Below are positions 62,239 to 64,000 of a DNA stretch of 64,000 nt, one piece after another. Position numbers and translations under genes: made by a program. The notes beneath the pieces were generated by a model. The model searched no databases, had not been told where the DNA came from, and saw nothing but the letters and a program-made list of their open reading frames with translations. The stretch covers positions 186,001-250,000 of the forward strand of contig JBBPSI010000004.1 in assembly GCA_038093515.1 (NCBI GenBank). Direction: 5' to 3'. Position 1 is the stretch's first letter; each line of letters starts with the position of its first letter. Origin of the DNA: Butyriboletus loyo (taxonomy: Eukaryota; Basidiomycota; Agaricomycetes; Boletales; Boletaceae).

Positions 62239-64000
62239 TCATTCTTGCATCGCCCGCGATGCGCGCGGCGACACGAGTTCCGACCACTCCTCAACCGACG
62301 CCTCCCTCGTCTCGGCCTGCAACGACCAATGACACTTGTGACAGTGCCATCGATCGGGGTAGTACCTGCTTCGATAAAAGCACGGCGAATACTGTGTCGT
62401 ACAGAGGGCGCATTGGTGGTCCAAATCGGCGGGGCCGTCCAGGACGTCGAGGCGGTGCGGGTGGAGGAGGCCATCAAGGCGGCGGGCCTTGCGGAGGAGT
62501 GCGTGGGCTTGGGAAACGGGTGATTGTTTGTACGTTCGGCAGTATGCTTGGAGCGCGGTCTGGGGTATGCCACGGGAAAAACGAGGCAGCGGTGTGCAGA
62601 GGTGCAAGGGCAAAGGGCAAACGAAAAAATACATACAGAATTAAAAAAAGTCAGTACGTCTCAGCAAAGGAAAGACGTTCAGGGACGATCACCTCGCCAG
62701 TCTCGTCCGTCTCGCACATGTCGAACAGTACGCGTTTGCTCGCGTCGTGTTCTTCACAACAAACGATGGGGACCATGTTGCCCGTGTCGCCTTTGAACGT
62801 GGTCGCGATGGCGTCACGACGGTGATTCCGGATCTGGATGGAGGGTTGTGTCAGCGTGGGAGTGGTGAAGAAAGGGGTAACAACTCGCAGGTTGCATCTC
62901 GAAACCAAACCGGTAGCCGCTCGTCCAAGCGCACGAAACATGGTATTCTCGAATGCAATCGCTACACCGAATGACAGCACCGCCGACCTCACCACACAGG
63001 GTGCACCGCTGTAACATGTAAGAATAACCATCGCGGATATCAGGAAGGGGGATACGTACCGCCGACCAACGGGCACGAGGGATAGTACTAATACCTTCCA
63101 CCAACCGTAGATGTATGACATCGGAAAACATGACCTCGGGAGAGAAAACGGCACAGAGGACATGGACCCATCCTTGGCCTTCTGTGGGTTTTGCAGCACG
63201 CAAGAATGAGTCTGCATCCTTCGTTGACATCTTCGATTTCCTCCGTGGACAGAGCACACAATTGGTGTTCTGCAGATCTGAAGTAAGGTAGGGCCAGAAA
63301 AAAGTTAAAGAGAGATTATTCACCAAAGATGCTTCCTGCGTTTTCTCGTTGTCGCACAGATCACATAGCCATGATTCGACGGCATGCTTGTCTACAGAGA
63401 CACCGCATGCTCCTTAACAGATGTATAAGTGCTCATTATCCGCAAAAACTCATGAGTTATTTACCTGCATGTACTCGGAAATGACATTGGCTGCACTTGA
63501 GGACCCGACCCATGGGTCCATTATTTTGACACGCCAGACAACGTAATTGAGGTGCCGCGGGTGTGACCGGCGGGGGTGTGCCATTCGTTATCACAGAGGT
63601 CTGAGCAAGATGAAATTAATTCAGTGAGAACACTCGATCAAAAATCATACCTTGAGGCGCTTCGCATTCGGAGCACTCAATGGCGTGCCTTCGCGTTTCT
63701 CTGCACCCCTCTTCCCTGGGGGCAAAATCTCCTCGCGAACGGGTCGGACATTCAAGTCGGCATATTTCCTCCAATTCGTACCGCAGATCTCACAGAGGAT
63801 GTCGGTGGCAAGACCCTTGGGAGCCCGCCACCAGGTATCTGATTCGCGTGTTCGACAAGCGCCACAGCTACTGTTTGCCTTGGTTGATCCGCGGATGATA
63901 GACCCTTCATCGTCAGACATGGGCACATCTACGGTTGCTTCCTCTTCCTCGTTTTCTTTGACGATTGCGGCACGCTCGCGAGCGCGTATATGCTCATCCT
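62239..64000 (-). CDS. SNT2: Snt2-like chromatin protein, C-terminal part (GATA-type finger, PHD, extended PHD)
   Basis: Gene entering from the right edge, minus strand; its N-terminal part (expected BAH, ELM2, SANT) is outside. Visible order: acidic stretch ending VPMSDDEGSII, a GATA-type zinc finger CGACRTRESDTWWRAP..LCEICGTNWRKY, a basic linker (GKRGAEKREG), a PHD finger (CLACQNNGPMGRVLKCSQCQ, WLCDLCDNEKTQEASL), then an extended PHD (NTNCVLCPRRKSKM, WVHVLCAVFSPEV, CTLCGEVGGAVIRCSDC, YHVSCAWTSGYRFGFEM, PIVCCEEHD). A last intron leads to TALQAYCRTYKQSP, LLRKARRLDGLL and a Cys-pair finger CALCTTQYSP..WHCHKCHW. It ends ASRAMQE, TGA at 62239-62241. That last intron must start at about 62693 (GTGATC) to keep the frame. 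Snt2 is a histone-binding subunit of histone demethylase or deacetylase complexes. Confidence 0.82.

Noticed and set aside
62124..62573. 149-codon minus-strand frame rich in Arg/Thr/Pro near the Snt2-like gene end
   Set aside because: The overlapping frame 62239-62570 carries the real terminal exon with paired cysteines; this one is its shadow.

Overview
The window is nuclear DNA of a filamentous basidiomycete, most likely an Agaricomycete. Genes are dense and almost all are broken by many introns of about 50-60 bp with GT..AG ends. Several families are typical of mushrooms: DUF6533 seven-helix proteins, TPR-CHAT proteins and phenol-hydroxylase-like flavin monooxygenases. No tRNA, rRNA or CRISPR array was recognised.

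Layout. At 1-4.8 kb there is the integrase part of a Ty1/copia retrotransposon cut by the window edge, then 3.6 kb of gene-free repeat-bearing DNA. At 4.8-17 kb lie housekeeping genes: a secreted ureohydrolase (agmatinase-like), a MATE transporter, a one-thioredoxin-domain protein disulfide isomerase ending in RDEL, the oligosaccharyltransferase catalytic subunit STT3, and a RanBP3/Yrb2-like Ran-binding protein. At 17.8-22.4 kb is a BRPF/Nto1-like chromatin reader (PHD, extended PHD, bromodomain, PWWP), convergent with a DUF6533 membrane protein. At 25-30 kb are a 134-bp pogo-type MITE, a GNAT acetyltransferase and a decayed TPR-CHAT pseudogene. At 30-43 kb are a mitochondrial enoyl-CoA hydratase, a ubiquitin-like/WLM metalloprotease, an intronless GNAT, a Cdc4/Fbw7-like F-box WD40 protein, a DNAJC7-like TPR/J co-chaperone and the small DNA polymerase delta subunit POLD4.

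At 43.9-54.7 kb stand three tandem, same-strand paralogues of an FAD monooxygenase with a phenol-hydroxylase C-terminal domain. Copies 1 and 2 are a recent segmental duplication that includes their TATA-bearing promoters. They carry a roughly 480-bp tract about 98% identical inside otherwise more divergent sequence, which looks like gene conversion. Copy 1 has lost an intron donor and can read through that intron in frame. Copy 3 is older. At 54.8-64 kb are a coiled-coil afadin/alpha-actinin-binding-like protein, a Doa4/USP8-like ubiquitin protease sharing a very short divergent promoter with it, and the C-terminal half of a Snt2-like chromatin protein that runs off the right edge.

Functional themes: ER protein glycosylation and folding (STT3 beside PDI), chromatin reading (BRPF/Nto1 and Snt2), ubiquitin/SUMO-linked proteolysis (Cdc4-like, Doa4-like, WLM protease), and an expanding oxidative gene family that is the only clearly accessory locus. 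Exon boundaries were worked out by hand from frame continuity and splice consensus, so gene ends are firmer than some internal splice sites.
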